A stretch of DNA of 64,000 nt from Tectiglobus sp965223355 (GCA_965223355.1 CBDCWE010000003.1:1984001-2048000), one strand, 5' to 3'. Counted from the first letter of the stretch, positions 1 through 9,484 are shown. Numbers and translations are program-made. The notes: generated by a model not told the origin, from the letters alone.

Positions 1-196
1 AACCGCCAAAGACGGTCGCCAATGACCCATGCTCGAGCGGACCGCTCATCTCGCACCTCGCTGCTGTCGGCTACTGTTACGCCGGTCACATTCTCGCCGG
101 CGCAGTCGCATCACGCGATAACGCTTACAACATCACGCCGCCGGCTGTGAAGACGCGGCGGCGTCGCTGCTCCGGTAAAGAGACTGATCAAATCAC

Positions 197-356
197 CGGT
201 TTCCAAAGGGCAAGGCCCTTTGGCGGGGTTGTTAGGGGCAAAGCCCCTGACATATCGCCGTTTCACGGCGATCCTTGAGGGGCTTTCAGCCCCTCAAACA
301 CCCCGACCAGGGGATCGGTCCCCTGGACCCCGGATTTGTTCAGAGGTTGCTTGAGG
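197..356 (+). repeat. Repeat A copy upstream of tRNA-Leu
   Basis: Repeat A is a series of short perfect hairpins (aagggc/gccctt, aggggctttcagcccct, ccaggggatc...cccctgg) ending in a ttgttcagaggtt-like terminus. Other copies are near 6388, 13849, 27201, 33022, 55693 (complete) and 59878. I see no gene in bases 1-468. The first 190 bases contain GC-rich inverted repeats only. Confidence 0.8.
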
Positions 357-468
357 CACATCATCTTGTTGCCTTTCGATGCAATCTAAGCGCGCCGATG
401 TGATCACCCCGCTGTGCGCCGGAAATGATTGACATTTTGGTGCCGGAGCCCTAAACCACGCGCCTCAT

Positions 469-555
<87 letters not shown>

Positions 556-602
556 GCTGCACTTTGGCAGGTTGCGCCACTCCAGGACAAATTGAGACAT
601 AA

Positions 603-698
603 CGGCTCTTCGTCGAAAACGAGGGCAAGGTCTATGATCTGCGGCTTCTTTCAGCTTTTTATCAGCCCTCCTCCTGTCTTGTCATTGCTCATGCGCAG
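603..698 (+). mobile_element. Solo end remnant of an ISL3-family element
   Basis: This stretch matches the terminus of the ISL3 element at 60274-61641: ggctcttcgtcgaaaacg, then ggtctatgatctgcggctt, ending near ctcatgcgcag where that transposase stops. The transposase itself is absent. It lies 48 bp after tRNA-Leu; the other ISL3 end lies about 40 bp after tRNA-Ala. The stretch 699-779 shows nothing recognisable. Confidence 0.75.
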
Positions 699-779
699 CG
701 ACAAAACTGACGCCAGCTTCAGCGCGATGATCTACGCCGCGGCGGCAATCATCAATGGCGCCTGATACTCAACAGGCCC

Positions 780-2022
780 TAGTGCTCCGACTCACCTAAA
801 TTGTCGGGTACAGGCGTTTGAGTTTAATTCGCGCGTCTTCTGTGGTGAAGCGCCAATTGGCGGTTTGGGCGCGGTTGTTGCGGTGTCGTTGCCAGTGCTC
901 AACTTTCGCTGCCAGTGAAGCCTTATCGTGAATGCGCCGGTTAAGGCACTGGCGCGCAAGGACGGACAGTTCGGCTTCGGCCATGTTGAGCCAGCTGCCA
1001 TGCCTGGGTGTATAATGCCACTCGAAACGCTCGACCAGCCGGCGGGCTTGGTCAGGTGGGAAAGCTTCGTAGAGCGCGGAATGGGTGTGGGTTGACAGGT
1101 TATCCTGGACAAGGACGATCTTTTCCGCCTCGGCAAAGTGCTGATCGCTCAAGTCACACAGAAAATGCGCGTAATCGATACTGGTGCGCCGGTCCGTGAT
1201 TTTGACATGGCGCCAGCCTTCGAGCGGCGCAAAACCCATGAACAGGTTGGCGACGCCGGCCCGGCGATACTCATAATCATAGCGCACTGGCCGGCCCGGC
1301 GCCATCGGGATCGGCGTGCGTGTTTCGGCAACGAGCTGTTTGCTGGTCTCATCCAGACAGACCAGCGGTCGGCTGGGATCATGCGAGCGGGTATAAACGG
1401 CGAGCACGTTTTCCATAGCGGCAACGAAGGCGGCGTTTTGGCTCGGCGGGATCACCCAATATTTGCTGCGGTGCGGCTTGAGTTCGTTTTTTTAAGCGTC
1501 CGCGCGACCGTGTTGTGATGCACCGTCTCGACGATGCCAAGTTCGACGACCTTGTCGGCGAGCAGACGGATCGTCCATTGTGCACACCCTTCAGGCGGCT
1601 CTGAGCAAGCCAGGGCAATGAGCCTGGCTTCAGCCTCGCCGTCAAAGATCGGTTGTCTCGGCGGGGTCTCACGTTGCTTGCGCCTAAACACCGCCTCGAG
1701 CCCTTCGAGGACGCACTTCTGGCGCACCCGCTCGACCATTCTGACATTGGTCTCAAGCGCCTCACAAATCGCAGTGTCGCATAAGCCTTCACCACTCGGG
1801 CCCTGATCCGCCTTCAGCAAGATCCGCGCTTTAAGGTTTGCCTGCGCCGAACACTTGCCCTTGGTGATCATTGCGCTCAAGCGCGCGCGCTCATCGCCTG
1901 ACAACTCGACAATGTGTCTCTTATTGGCCATTCTGACGTCCCCCTACCATCGTTGATGACAACCGAAGAATCACTGTTCGCCAACAAACGCAACCCGCCA
2001 GTTTAAAAGAGGCGGAACACTA
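780..2022 (-). mobile_element. IS630-family insertion sequence, copy 1
   Basis: The body is 1239 bp (782-2020) between TA duplications at 780-781 and 2021-2022, both within CTAG. The ends are related inverted repeats (tagtgctccg and tagtgttccg). It is almost identical to the copy at 40155-41397 and the same length, with a few substitutions in the second ORF and near the end. This implies recent transposition. Confidence 0.93.
796..1931 (-). CDS. IS630 transposase, two ORFs joined by -1 frameshift
   Basis: ORF A (1452-1931, 159 aa) is the helix-turn-helix N-terminal half. ORF B (796-1455) carries the DDE catalytic half, with CLDETSKQLV (first Asp), VQDNLSTHT (second Asp) and WLNMAEAELS (Glu). 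ORF B lies in the -1 frame and has an open extension reading KNELKPHRSKYWVIPP, the usual IS630 linker. This implies slippage on the A7 run near 1488-1494 rather than independent initiation. A fused product of about 375 aa is inferred. The same arrangement is kept in copy 2. Confidence 0.9.
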
Positions 2023-2068
2023 GATCGTGGATCAAAACAATTGGTACCAATTTGTGGTCCATGCCTTG

Positions 2069-2680
2069 TCATCTTTCTGCAAAAGCCAAACGCAGACCGA
2101 GCAAACCAAACGCAGCGGCAAATGAGCGCTTGAGCCACTGCATGATGACTGGACGTGATATGACGTAGTCCCGAGCGAGCGATGCACACCAGCCGTATCC
2201 AACAAACACCACAAATGTCAGAGCCATGAAGAACACCGCCAACATGGCCATCGTAGACGTGCCATTCGGGTCTGTGGCGTCAACGAATTGAGGAAGGAAA
2301 GCGAGGAAAAACAACGAAAGTTTTGGATTAAGGACATTTAGCAGCGTTCCGTTTAGAGCCGTGCGGAAATGGGAGAGAGCAGCACGTTCTTCTTGGACTT
2401 CAAACATTGTGTCATCCCGCAACACGGTCCACGCCATCCACAGCAGATAAGCGACGCCCAAAATCTTTACGAACTGAAAAAGCACAGCGCTTGTGTGGAA
2501 CACGGCAGCGAGCCCGATGATGCTTGCAAATGCTGCGGGGACAATACCGAAAGTGCAGCCGAATGCAGCAGCAACGCTCGCGCGGAAGCCGCGACCAAGT
2601 CCGATTGCCATTGTGTATATCACGCCGGTTCCCGGTAGGAGGACGACGATTAGCGACGTTACGAAGAACTCAAAACTCAT
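2069..2680 (-). CDS. LysE/RhtB-family amino-acid exporter
   Basis: The 203-aa product matches the usual length of LysE/RhtB/ThrE-type exporters. It has about six hydrophobic segments and the characteristic N-terminal LLPGTGVIYTMAIGLGRG, a variant of the family PGP motif. The family exports amino acids or metabolites across the inner membrane; the substrate is not predictable. A longer ORF starts at 2752, but MSFEFFVTSL at 2680 is the normal family start. The gene lies next to an IS630 element and is monocistronic. Confidence 0.85.
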   Translation of the reverse strand: MSFEFFVTSLIVVLLPGTGVIYTMAIGLGRGFRASVAAAFGCTFGIVPAAFASIIGLAAVFHTSAVLFQFVKILGVAYLLWMAWTVLRDDTMFEVQEERAALSHFRTALNGTLLNVLNPKLSLFFLAFLPQFVDATDPNGTSTMAMLAVFFMALTFVVFVGYGWCASLARDYVISRPVIMQWLKRSFAAAFGLLGLRLAFAER

Positions 2681-2975
2681 AGCGGTCTCATCGAAATTTG
2701 TGCGACGCGAAGAGCGTAGCATGACATCATGGGGATATCTCAGTCGGGTCATTCACGTTGGCGCCACAACGTCAGCTGCTGTACAGGTTAGTCGGACGCC
2801 GAGGCGCGAGCAATCCGCAAAACTTGGTGACGGCGCGAATCGCTGAAGACGGCGTATCCTGACTGGTGAGAGCCTGCCAGTTCCTGATAAGGAGTGATAC
2901 GCCATGGACGATGCTACTGTTCCGTCACTGACATTTGCCCCCACCTGAGTTGCCAAATCAATTACAGTGCAGGCC

Positions 2976-3066
2976 ATGAGGAATGGCACACGCACAATCA
3001 CATTGAGCCGCGGCGATCAGCGCGCCCTCGAGGCGCTCGTCGCGAAGCGCAACACGCCGGCTAAAG
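2976..3066 (+). pseudogene. IS630-type transposase N-terminal relic
   Basis: The relic starts at an ATG and reads ITLSRGDQRALEALVAKRNT followed by PAK. This resembles the first helix of IS630-family transposases, where RNTPQK is typical. It stops at codon 30, where hairpin repeat HP1 (3064-3120) begins after a TA. No other part of the transposase is present. It is distinct from the intact IS630 in this window. Confidence 0.55.
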
Positions 3067-3122
3067 CAACCTGCCTCTTTATTCGGGATCGTTCCGATTC
3101 CGAATAAAGGCAGGTTGCTCTA
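3062..3122 (+). repeat. HP1 hairpin repeat (half of repeat B)
   Basis: A perfect-type hairpin with arms around cctctttattcgg and ccgaataaaggcagg, bounded by TA at 3062-3063 and 3121-3122. Its right-hand CTA is the complement of the amidase stop codon TAG. It corresponds to the left hairpin of the 133-bp repeat B. Confidence 0.85.
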
Positions 3123-4520
3123 GGAAACACGCACTGGCGCGACGTTCTCGATCAGCCAGCGCGCGAAGCCGGTCATGCGCGCGTCCTGGTGTTGTTGCCC
3201 GATGATCTGCACGCCCACTGGCAAACCGTTGACGGCCAGCAGCGGCATGCTCACGACCGGTGCAAACAGCATTGAACTTGCATAGTTGAAGACCGCGTCG
3301 CCGGTTGGCCGGGGGGCGAGCGGCTGGCCCGGCTTGTCGCCGCGCCACTCTGGTGCCGGACCGGGGCAGGACAACGTGATCGCAGCATCGGCGAGGCTTG
3401 CGACCTGGCCATGCACGAGCTGCGCCTTCGTCCGTTCCAGCAGGCTCAGTTCATAATCCTGCGGGCTCATCGCCTCGGCCAGCTCAAGTACGGCCATCGC
3501 GCGCGCGCTGATACCGCCGTCGTGCTCAGTGACAATGTTGCGCTGATACCAGCGGTTCTCCCAACTGGTGATGCGATTGCAGATCTCGCCGGCGTTCGCG
3601 ATCGCCTGCTCCAAGTGCTCGACGGCGCGGTCGTTCGAACGGCGCAGCAGTTCGATCCCGTGCTCCTCCAGTTGCGCGCAGAACTGCGCAAACGCGGATT
3701 TGCTGGCAGCATCCAGCCCCGCCCACCCTGCCGTTTCCAATACTATCAAGCGTTGCGGTTTGGTGGCGATCGGGGCCGCAGCGGGGCCGCTCAGCGCCTT
3801 TGAACCCCGGTCGCCGCCAGCGCGCTTGGCCATCTCGATCGAGACCCGCCACATGTCCTCGATAGAGCCGGCATGAACGCCGTGGGTCGACATGCTCGTT
3901 GCCAGCCGTTCACCGCGGTTGATCGCGCCCTGGGTCGGTTTCAGTGCAACGTTGCCGCAATAACCTGCGGGCCGGATGATCGAGCCGCCAACCTGGCTGC
4001 CGATGGCGGCCGGCATCATCCGCGCCGCAATTGCGGCCGCCGAACCGGACGACGACCCGCCAGGTGTCCGTGTCGCATCAAACGGGTTGGTGGTCGGCCC
4101 GGGATGGGAACCACCCAGTTCCGCCGTCACCGTTTTGCCGAAGATGATGGCGCCAGCCGCGCGCAGCGCCCAGACCGCGGCATTGTCGCGTTTCGGAAAG
4201 TTGCCTTGCAACGCCGCACAGTTCATTTCCGTCGGCATTTCGCGCGTCTCGAGCAGGTCTTTGATGCCGACCGGCATGCCGTCGATTGCCGAGCTGGGCC
4301 GACCGTCCTTCCAGCGTTTGCTGCTTTCATCGCTGGCAGCGCGCGCTGTCTCGAGGTTGAGACTGGCAAACGCTTGCACGACCGGCTCGCGCTCTTCGAT
4401 GGTTGCAATGCAGCGCTCGAGATAGTCGCGCGGCGTATCGCTGCCTGCCGCGAATCGGCGCGTAACATCGTGGAACGTGAGCGCCTGGAACGTGTTGGGA
4501 TCGTAAGCTGTTTGGGTCAT
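3120..4520 (-). CDS. Amidase signature family protein
   Basis: The 466-aa product has the full amidase-signature core: VGIKDLLE with the catalytic Lys near residue 80, the Gly/Ser-rich GGSSSGSAAAIAARM with the cis-Ser, and SQVGGSIIRPAGYCG with the nucleophilic Ser. Such enzymes hydrolyse carboxamides to acid and ammonia. The substrate is not inferable, and GatA is unlikely because no gatB/gatC is adjacent. Start ATG 4520 is preferred over the TTG 15 bp upstream because an AGG-type ribosome site precedes it. The TAG stop coincides with the HP1 terminus. Confidence 0.88.
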   Translation of the reverse strand: MTQTAYDPNTFQALTFHDVTRRFAAGSDTPRDYLERCIATIEEREPVVQAFASLNLETARAASDESSKRWKDGRPSSAIDGMPVGIKDLLETREMPTEMNCAALQGNFPKRDNAAVWALRAAGAIIFGKTVTAELGGSHPGPTTNPFDATRTPGGSSSGSAAAIAARMMPAAIGSQVGGSIIRPAGYCGNVALKPTQGAINRGERLATSMSTHGVHAGSIEDMWRVSIEMAKRAGGDRGSKALSGPAAAPIATKPQRLIVLETAGWAGLDAASKSAFAQFCAQLEEHGIELLRRSNDRAVEHLEQAIANAGEICNRITSWENRWYQRNIVTEHDGGISARAMAVLELAEAMSPQDYELSLLERTKAQLVHGQVASLADAAITLSCPGPAPEWRGDKPGQPLAPRPTGDAVFNYASSMLFAPVVSMPLLAVNGLPVGVQIIGQQHQDARMTGFARWLIENVAPVRVS

Positions 4521-4750
4521 GACGCCTGCTTTCAATTGTTCAATTGAGCTCGGACGCGGTGCCGGGATACCGGTTTGCGCTAAAGCACGATGATCTAGCC
4601 ACTGCCGATGAGCAAGTGCAGCTTGCCAGAGGCGCCGACGGCCAGCAATTGCCGGGCCGAAAGATCCGCCATTTGAATTGCCGCGGCCGTTGATCCGGCC
4701 TCACCGCGCCCCGAGCTGCGTCCAGAGCTGCCTCCCGGTCACCGCCGCCA

Positions 4751-5521
4751 TCACACGCCGCCGGTCACGTCGATCGTCACGCCGGTCACGAAATCGGCAT
4801 CGGATGACGCGAGGAAGCAGATCACCTTGGCCTGATCGGCCGCTTTGGCAACGCGCCCGAGCGGGATCCGACCCAGTTCCACGGCCTTCAATTGCGGATC
4901 GCGCCGTTCCCAGTGCGGGCGGATGCGTTCGGTCAGGGTCACGCTCGGAGCAATGGCGTTGACGTTGACATTGAACGGGCCGAGTTCCAATGCGAGCTTT
5001 TTCGTAAGGGCGATGATGCCGCCCTTTGCGGCCGCGTAAGCGCTCGACGAGCTATAGCTGAGGCCGCGCCCGGCAATCGATGCCAGGTTGACGATTTTGC
5101 CGCCCGTCCGGCGTTTCATGATCGGCACGACCGCATTGGTGACCAGATAGGTCGCATCGAGATTGAACGCGATCAGCCGTTGCCAGTCCGATAACGAAAG
5201 CTCATCCACCGTCGCTGCCGGATTGTCGATTATCGTGCTTCCACCAACGGCGTTGACCAGGATGTCGATGCCGCCGTAGTCGTTTTCTGCCGTTGCGATG
5301 ACGTCGCTGACGTAAGCCGGATCGAGAGCATCGCCACCGCGCGGGACGATTTGGCCGACCTCGCTGTCGCCGGCATGGGCTGCCGCCATCGCCTCGACGA
5401 GGCCTTGCTCGATATCGACGGCAATGACGGTTGCGCCCTCTCGGGCCATGATTTCCGCGGTGGCCTTTCCGATGCCGGCACCGGCGGCGGTGATCAACGC
5501 GATTTTTCCATCGAAACGCAT
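4751..5521 (-). CDS. SDR-family NAD(P)-dependent oxidoreductase
   Basis: A classical 256-aa short-chain dehydrogenase. It has an N-terminal cofactor motif ITAAGAGIGKAT (TGxxxGxG type, with Ala in place of Gly), LVNAVGGS, catalytic Ser in NLASIAG, and YAAAKGG with the YxxxK pair. It reversibly oxidises an alcohol or keto group; the substrate is unknown. A strong GGGGAG site precedes the ATG. It faces away from the intradiol dioxygenase at 5762 across a 240-bp divergent region, so the two may be co-regulated in aromatic degradation (inference). Confidence 0.9.
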   Translation of the reverse strand: MRFDGKIALITAAGAGIGKATAEIMAREGATVIAVDIEQGLVEAMAAAHAGDSEVGQIVPRGGDALDPAYVSDVIATAENDYGGIDILVNAVGGSTIIDNPAATVDELSLSDWQRLIAFNLDATYLVTNAVVPIMKRRTGGKIVNLASIAGRGLSYSSSSAYAAAKGGIIALTKKLALELGPFNVNVNAIAPSVTLTERIRPHWERRDPQLKAVELGRIPLGRVAKAADQAKVICFLASSDADFVTGVTIDVTGGV

Positions 5522-5761
5522 GGTGTTTCACTCCCCTCGCTATCGCCCGGCCGGCACGCTCGCCACCTTTGATTGGCGGGGATTGGAGCGGTTTCGACGC
5601 TCACCGACAAGTCCGAACCACGACACGATCACATCGCAGATCTTAACACCCGCGTACGCGCCGGCCTTCGATGCCGGGCTCATTCACGGACTGACCGCCC
5701 GACACTTGCTGACCGCCCGGTTCTTCGCTAGCCTGACCATCCGCAACGGAGGAGCGGGCTG

Positions 5762-6346
5762 ATGAGCGCCAACAACGACAGTAAACTGGTGCCGACGTCG
5801 CATCAGATCCTGGGGCCCTTCTATCCGATCCATGCAACGCCATCGAAGGGCGGCGACCTCACCCGCGTTGATGGTCGGCGGGGCACGGCGCAGGGCCAGC
5901 TGATCTATTTGGCCGGCCGGGTGCTCAATCAGGACGGCGAACCGGTCCGCGGCGGCAAGCTTGAGATTTGGCAGGCCAATACGCATGGCCGCTACACGCA
6001 CCCCAACGACGACAATCCGGCACCGCTCGATCCCAGTTTCGAAGGCTTTGCCGTCGTCCACACCGACGATGATGGCTATTATGCGCTGAAGACCATCAAG
6101 CCGGGTGCATATCCGGCCGGTCCCGATCGTATCCGCCCGTCACACATTCACTTCGAGGTGTGTGGCAGGCGCGAGCGTTTCGTGACGCAGATGTACTTTG
6201 CCGGCGACCCTCATCATGAACAGGACCCGTGGCTGCAATCGGCCTTTCATCAGGACTCGATCGTCATGCCGCTGTTGGAACCTCTCGCGGGCATGGAAGC
6301 CGAGGCCAAGCGTGTCAGCTTCGATATCGTTTTAATGCGTGGCTAA
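5762..6346 (+). CDS. Intradiol ring-cleavage dioxygenase (PcaH-like)
   Basis: A 194-aa homologue of the protocatechuate 3,4-dioxygenase beta subunit. The start resembles the family (QILGPFYPIHA). The non-haem Fe(III) ligands can be placed: Tyr in GRYTHPND, Tyr in KPGAYPAG, and two His in RPSHIHFEV. These enzymes cleave catechol-type rings between the hydroxyls. No alpha-subunit gene or other pca genes are adjacent, so it may be a homomeric enzyme on a different catechol. GGAGGAG lies upstream of the ATG. Confidence 0.9.
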   Translation: MSANNDSKLVPTSHQILGPFYPIHATPSKGGDLTRVDGRRGTAQGQLIYLAGRVLNQDGEPVRGGKLEIWQANTHGRYTHPNDDNPAPLDPSFEGFAVVHTDDDGYYALKTIKPGAYPAGPDRIRPSHIHFEVCGRRERFVTQMYFAGDPHHEQDPWLQSAFHQDSIVMPLLEPLAGMEAEAKRVSFDIVLMRG

Positions 6347-6387
6347 ATGGGGATGGTTCGAGCCAAGGAACCTCCGAAATCACCGCA

Positions 6388-6480
6388 CGGCGACGATCCT
6401 TGAGGGGCTTTCAGCCCCTCAAACACCCCGACCAGGGGATCTGTCCCCTGGACCCCGGACTTTATTCAGAGGTTTCCTGA
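6388..6480 (+). repeat. Repeat A, 5'-truncated copy
   Basis: It contains the ttgaggggctttcagcccc hairpin, the ccaggggatc...cccctgg hairpin and the terminal ttattcagaggttt. It is followed at once by an HP1 hairpin. Confidence 0.8.
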
Positions 6481-6483
6481 GGG

Positions 6484-6535
6484 ACCTGCCTTTGTTCGGG
6501 ATCGTTCCGACGCCAAATAAAGGCAGGTTGCGCTA
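6484..6535 (+). repeat. HP1 hairpin repeat copy
   Basis: A diverged hairpin, ctgcctttgttcggg to ccaaataaaggcagg, ending in TA at 6534-6535. That TA forms the TAG stop (complement strand) of the cupin gene at 6533. Confidence 0.8.
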
Positions 6536-7174
6536 ATCGCTCAGCAGCTGCTCGTCGAACACGTGGTAGGTCTGCGACTTCGGCTTGTCCTTGTCTTCCG
6601 CGCGTACGTAACGGATTGAACTTTTGCCGACGAGTTCGCGCGGCAAAGCCATCGCGCGGATGAAGCGCGTTGCAACGTTGTCGTCGGCCTGCGCGAACAC
6701 CGGCTCAGGCCCGGCTTCGAACCATGGTGATCCCGGGCCGTAGGCGCACGCGTGGCCCACCGTATCAATCCGAATGCGGCCCTCGATGAGACAGCGAATT
6801 CCGGGGCCCTGGTGGGTGTGCAGGTAGGCGCAGCCGCCGGGCGGGAAAGCGACACTGTCGAGCCTCAGCAAATGCGTTGCATCGACGGCGTGATCGAAAA
6901 TCACCGGCTGCAGCTTCAACGTCGATTGATCGGCCAACAGATCGAGCGAACACGATGCCGGCGCAATCTCCCACCGCCACAGACACGCTCCGCCGTCGCC
7001 GGACGTAGCCTCCAGCTGACCGACCGAGACGAACCCGTCATCGCTCGCAACGGCACGACCGGCCGCTTCAATGGCGCCGGCTGCAACATAAATCGCCCGC
7101 GGCCTTGCACGCGCGAGCGTCAGCGTCTGGCGTGCTGAGAGCACGTCCTCGTAGAGCCGCATTTGCCATGCCAT
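6533..7174 (-). CDS. Cupin-fold protein of unknown function
   Basis: A 213-aa protein with one recognisable cupin motif around residue 115 (AYLHTHQGPGIRCLIEGRIR) and a weaker second half (YGPGSPWFEAGPEP). The two His in HTHQ are probable metal ligands. Its role is unknown. The start MAWQMRLYED is chosen because GGGAG lies 9 nt upstream; other ATGs 9 and 24 bp earlier are possible. The TAG stop is supplied by the HP1 boundary. Confidence 0.65.
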   Translation of the reverse strand: MAWQMRLYEDVLSARQTLTLARARPRAIYVAAGAIEAAGRAVASDDGFVSVGQLEATSGDGGACLWRWEIAPASCSLDLLADQSTLKLQPVIFDHAVDATHLLRLDSVAFPPGGCAYLHTHQGPGIRCLIEGRIRIDTVGHACAYGPGSPWFEAGPEPVFAQADDNVATRFIRAMALPRELVGKSSIRYVRAEDKDKPKSQTYHVFDEQLLSD

Positions 7175-7546
7175 AGCCGTCATCTCCCGTCTTGCCAATC
7201 GGCGAAGAACTTGTTCACAGAACGCGGCGCTCCAAGATGTTCGCGCACGGTGTCATCGCCATCATCTTGGCGCAACATCTCGCGATGCTGCGGTTCGGGC
7301 ACAACCTGCTCAACAAAGTCGCCCAGCCCCTCCGGCCGCAACGCAAACCGACGCTGAGACCGTCGCAACCGTGTTCCGAAACGACTGTTGGCCGCGTCCT
7401 CGGCGCCGTAGCCTATATCGCGGCGCCATGATCCGGCAACTGGTTCGGGCCCGGCGGTACTGCTCGGATCGTCGTGATTGGCGCCATTGACGCTAAACCC
7501 TCAGCCGTTACAGTTGGCGCGCTTTCGTCAACCAGGGAAACGCGCC
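7175..7546. other. Intergenic region between cupin and GST genes
   Basis: I see no convincing gene in these 372 bases. The short ORFs overlap on both strands and lack family features. The region must carry the promoter of the GST gene; AGGGA at about 7534 is its ribosome site. Confidence 0.4.
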
Positions 7547-8233
7547 ATGACCAACACCTATCATCTCATCAGCTCATTCACGTGACCGTGGGTGCAGCGC
7601 GCCGTGATCCTAATGCGCGCCAAAGACGTCGATTTCGACGTGACCTACATCAACCTTCGCGACAAACCGGATTGGTTCTTGAAAATCTCACCGCACGGCA
7701 AGGTGCCGGTGTTGCTGGTGGATGATCAGCCGTTGTTTGAATCCAATGCCATCGCAGAGTTTCTCGATGAAATGGTGGCGCCGCGATTGCATCCCGCAGA
7801 TCCCGTCAAGCGCGCCCGCAACCGGGCCTGGACCGACTTCACACCAACGTTCGCCGCCAACCTCAACAAGATCACCTATGCCAAGTCGCAAGCAGAGCTC
7901 GCCGCCGGACTCGACGACGCGCGCACGGTGCTGGCGAAACTGGACGAGGCAATCGCCGCCGAGCGTGCGGCAAGTGGACCGTATTTCAACGGCCCGCGGC
8001 TCAGCCTCGTCGATGCCGCCTACGCGCCGTTCCTGCAACGCTTCAAGATCTGCGATGCGGTTCTCAAGACCGGACTGTTGGACGAGTTTGCGAATGTCAA
8101 AGCCTGGTGCGAGACACTGCTGTCGGACAGCTGTGTGACCACCGCTGTCCCGGATGTCTTTGCGGCGGAGTTCCGCGCCAATCTCGCGCGCCGCGGCGCC
8201 CTCGCCGGGCCGCTGTTGCAACGAGCATCGTAG
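7547..8233 (+). CDS. Glutathione S-transferase, predicted selenoprotein (TGA = Sec13)
   Basis: From ATG 7547 (AGGGA 9 nt upstream) the frame reads MTNTYHLISSFT, then TGA at 7583-7585, then PWVQRAVILMRAKDVDFDVT. Cys-containing GSTs of the omega/CPWVQR type have catalytic Cys exactly at the TGA. The rest is a normal GST: thioredoxin-like N-domain with GKVPVL and ESNAIAEFLDE, then a helical C-domain, 228 aa in all. A GC hairpin starts 11 nt after the TGA. Seen: the TGA in an otherwise intact frame. Inferred: Sec insertion giving a selenolate at the active site. The alternative is a TGC-to-TGA nonsense mutation or sequencing error; two other Sec-like genes here make that less likely. Confidence 0.75.
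7597..7620 (+). promoter_or_regulatory. Putative bacterial SECIS hairpin of the GST gene
   Basis: GCGCGC at 7597-7602 can pair with GCGCGC at 7615-7620 around a 12-nt loop (7603-7614) whose second base is G. The loop starts 17 nt after the TGA. This fits the bacterial SECIS rule as I know it: a stem-loop soon after UGA, loop 16-37 nt away, G in the first two loop positions. Confidence 0.5.
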
Positions 8234-8475
8234 AGCGCCGCTTCGGCCTCAAATCGACGATTGGGCAGCGCGCGCTTCGACGTCGAGCAGGTCTCGGTCG
8301 CAACGCTGGACGTTGAGCCGCCTTGACGCTGTCGATCTGCGTCGATCTGCAACGCGTCACCTTGCTCGGGCACTTCACCGGGGCTCGGCCGCTTGCATTG
8401 GCCGGCTGCCAAAAGGCCGAGCAATGCCAGTCGATGGACCGGCACCGGCAGTTACAGCCACGGTGCGGGCTTCGA

Positions 8476-9465
8476 TCAAACGAGGTCGCCCGGGTTGACC
8501 TCATTGGCCAATTGTTCGCCGTTCGCAAATCGGACGATATTGTCGAGGAACAATTCATCCCACCGCCGCCGCGTGCCGCTGCCAGAGAACGATGTGTGGG
8601 CGGTGAGCGTAACCCCGGGGTGCGACCAGAGCGGATTGTCGGTTGGCAACGGTTCCTCGTGAAAAACATCGAGCACGGCGTGGCCCAGCTTGGCACTATC
8701 CAGCGCCGTGATCAGCGCTGCATCGTCGATCAATGCGCCGCGCGCGATGTTGATCAGCACGGCACCATCCTTGAGCGAACCAAAGAATTCGGCATTGGCA
8801 AGTCCGCGGGTCGCGCCATTGAGGGGGCAGGCAAGCACGACGACATCGCTCGACGGCAGAAACTGCGCCAGGTCGTCCAAGGTGCCGGAGCGATCGACGG
8901 TCTCTGAGGTCGCCGGCGAACGGCGGATCACCGTTGTCGTGGCACCGAACGCCTTGGCCAACCCGGCGACGCGCTGGCCGATCGGCCCAAAGCCGACGAT
9001 CATCCAGTTGGTGCGCGAAATCTCGCGGAACGGTGTGATCTTCCATTCCTTGCGCGCCTGCAGGTCACGGCGCTCGACCATCGGATGGAAGGCGGCCAGC
9101 GCGTGCGCGAGCACAAACTCGGAGATCGCGACCGCCTGTGCGCTGCTGTTGCAGATCCGCGTTCCCCGTCGTGCGACCTGGCCGTAGACGGGATGATCCA
9201 GTCCGGCATTGAACGTTTGCAGCACGCCGATCGAACGGCAGTTGAGCACCATCTCAAAGACCGGGCCCTGAATTCGCTCAACGCTGATGTCCGGACTGAG
9301 CCACAGATAGTCGAGCGAAACCGCGCCCGCTTCGATCGCCTGCCCGTCAATCAAAAACCGGCCTTCGCGGTCGAACGGCCTGAACGCGACATCCAGTCCA
9401 AGGCCGTCCAGTTCACCACCAAGGCGGGCCAACGCCTTCTCGAAAATCCCGACCGTCGCCGCCAT
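8476..9465 (-). CDS. D-isomer-specific 2-hydroxyacid dehydrogenase
   Basis: A 329-aa NAD-dependent reductase. The Rossmann motif GFGPIGQRVAG lies near residue 158. The catalytic Arg is in NIARGALID, Glu in FHEEPLP and His in LTAHTSFSG, in the usual order. It reduces a 2-keto acid to a D-2-hydroxy acid or the reverse. It lies 19 bp downstream of the 2OG-Fe(II) oxygenase gene and is probably co-transcribed with it. The 240 bases 3' of it (8234-8475) hold only a short direct repeat (gtcgatctgc). Confidence 0.9.
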   Translation of the reverse strand: MAATVGIFEKALARLGGELDGLGLDVAFRPFDREGRFLIDGQAIEAGAVSLDYLWLSPDISVERIQGPVFEMVLNCRSIGVLQTFNAGLDHPVYGQVARRGTRICNSSAQAVAISEFVLAHALAAFHPMVERRDLQARKEWKITPFREISRTNWMIVGFGPIGQRVAGLAKAFGATTTVIRRSPATSETVDRSGTLDDLAQFLPSSDVVVLACPLNGATRGLANAEFFGSLKDGAVLINIARGALIDDAALITALDSAKLGHAVLDVFHEEPLPTDNPLWSHPGVTLTAHTSFSGSGTRRRWDELFLDNIVRFANGEQLANEVNPGDLV

Positions 9466-9484
9466 TGTTTGTGCCGCCTCTTGT

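Noticed and set aside
2753..3001. 82-aa minus-strand ORF
   Set aside because: No family similarity; it overlaps the plus-strand IS630 relic and the promoter side of the LysE gene.
3064..3120. Rho-independent terminators at HP1/repeat B hairpins
   Set aside because: The hairpins are strong but lack a following T-run, and copies occur inside genes; terminator function is not supported by sequence alone.
7547..7585. A 12-codon leader peptide ending at TGA 7583
   Set aside because: The codons form the normal first strand of a GST and the frame continues as GST after the TGA, so a Sec codon is the better reading.
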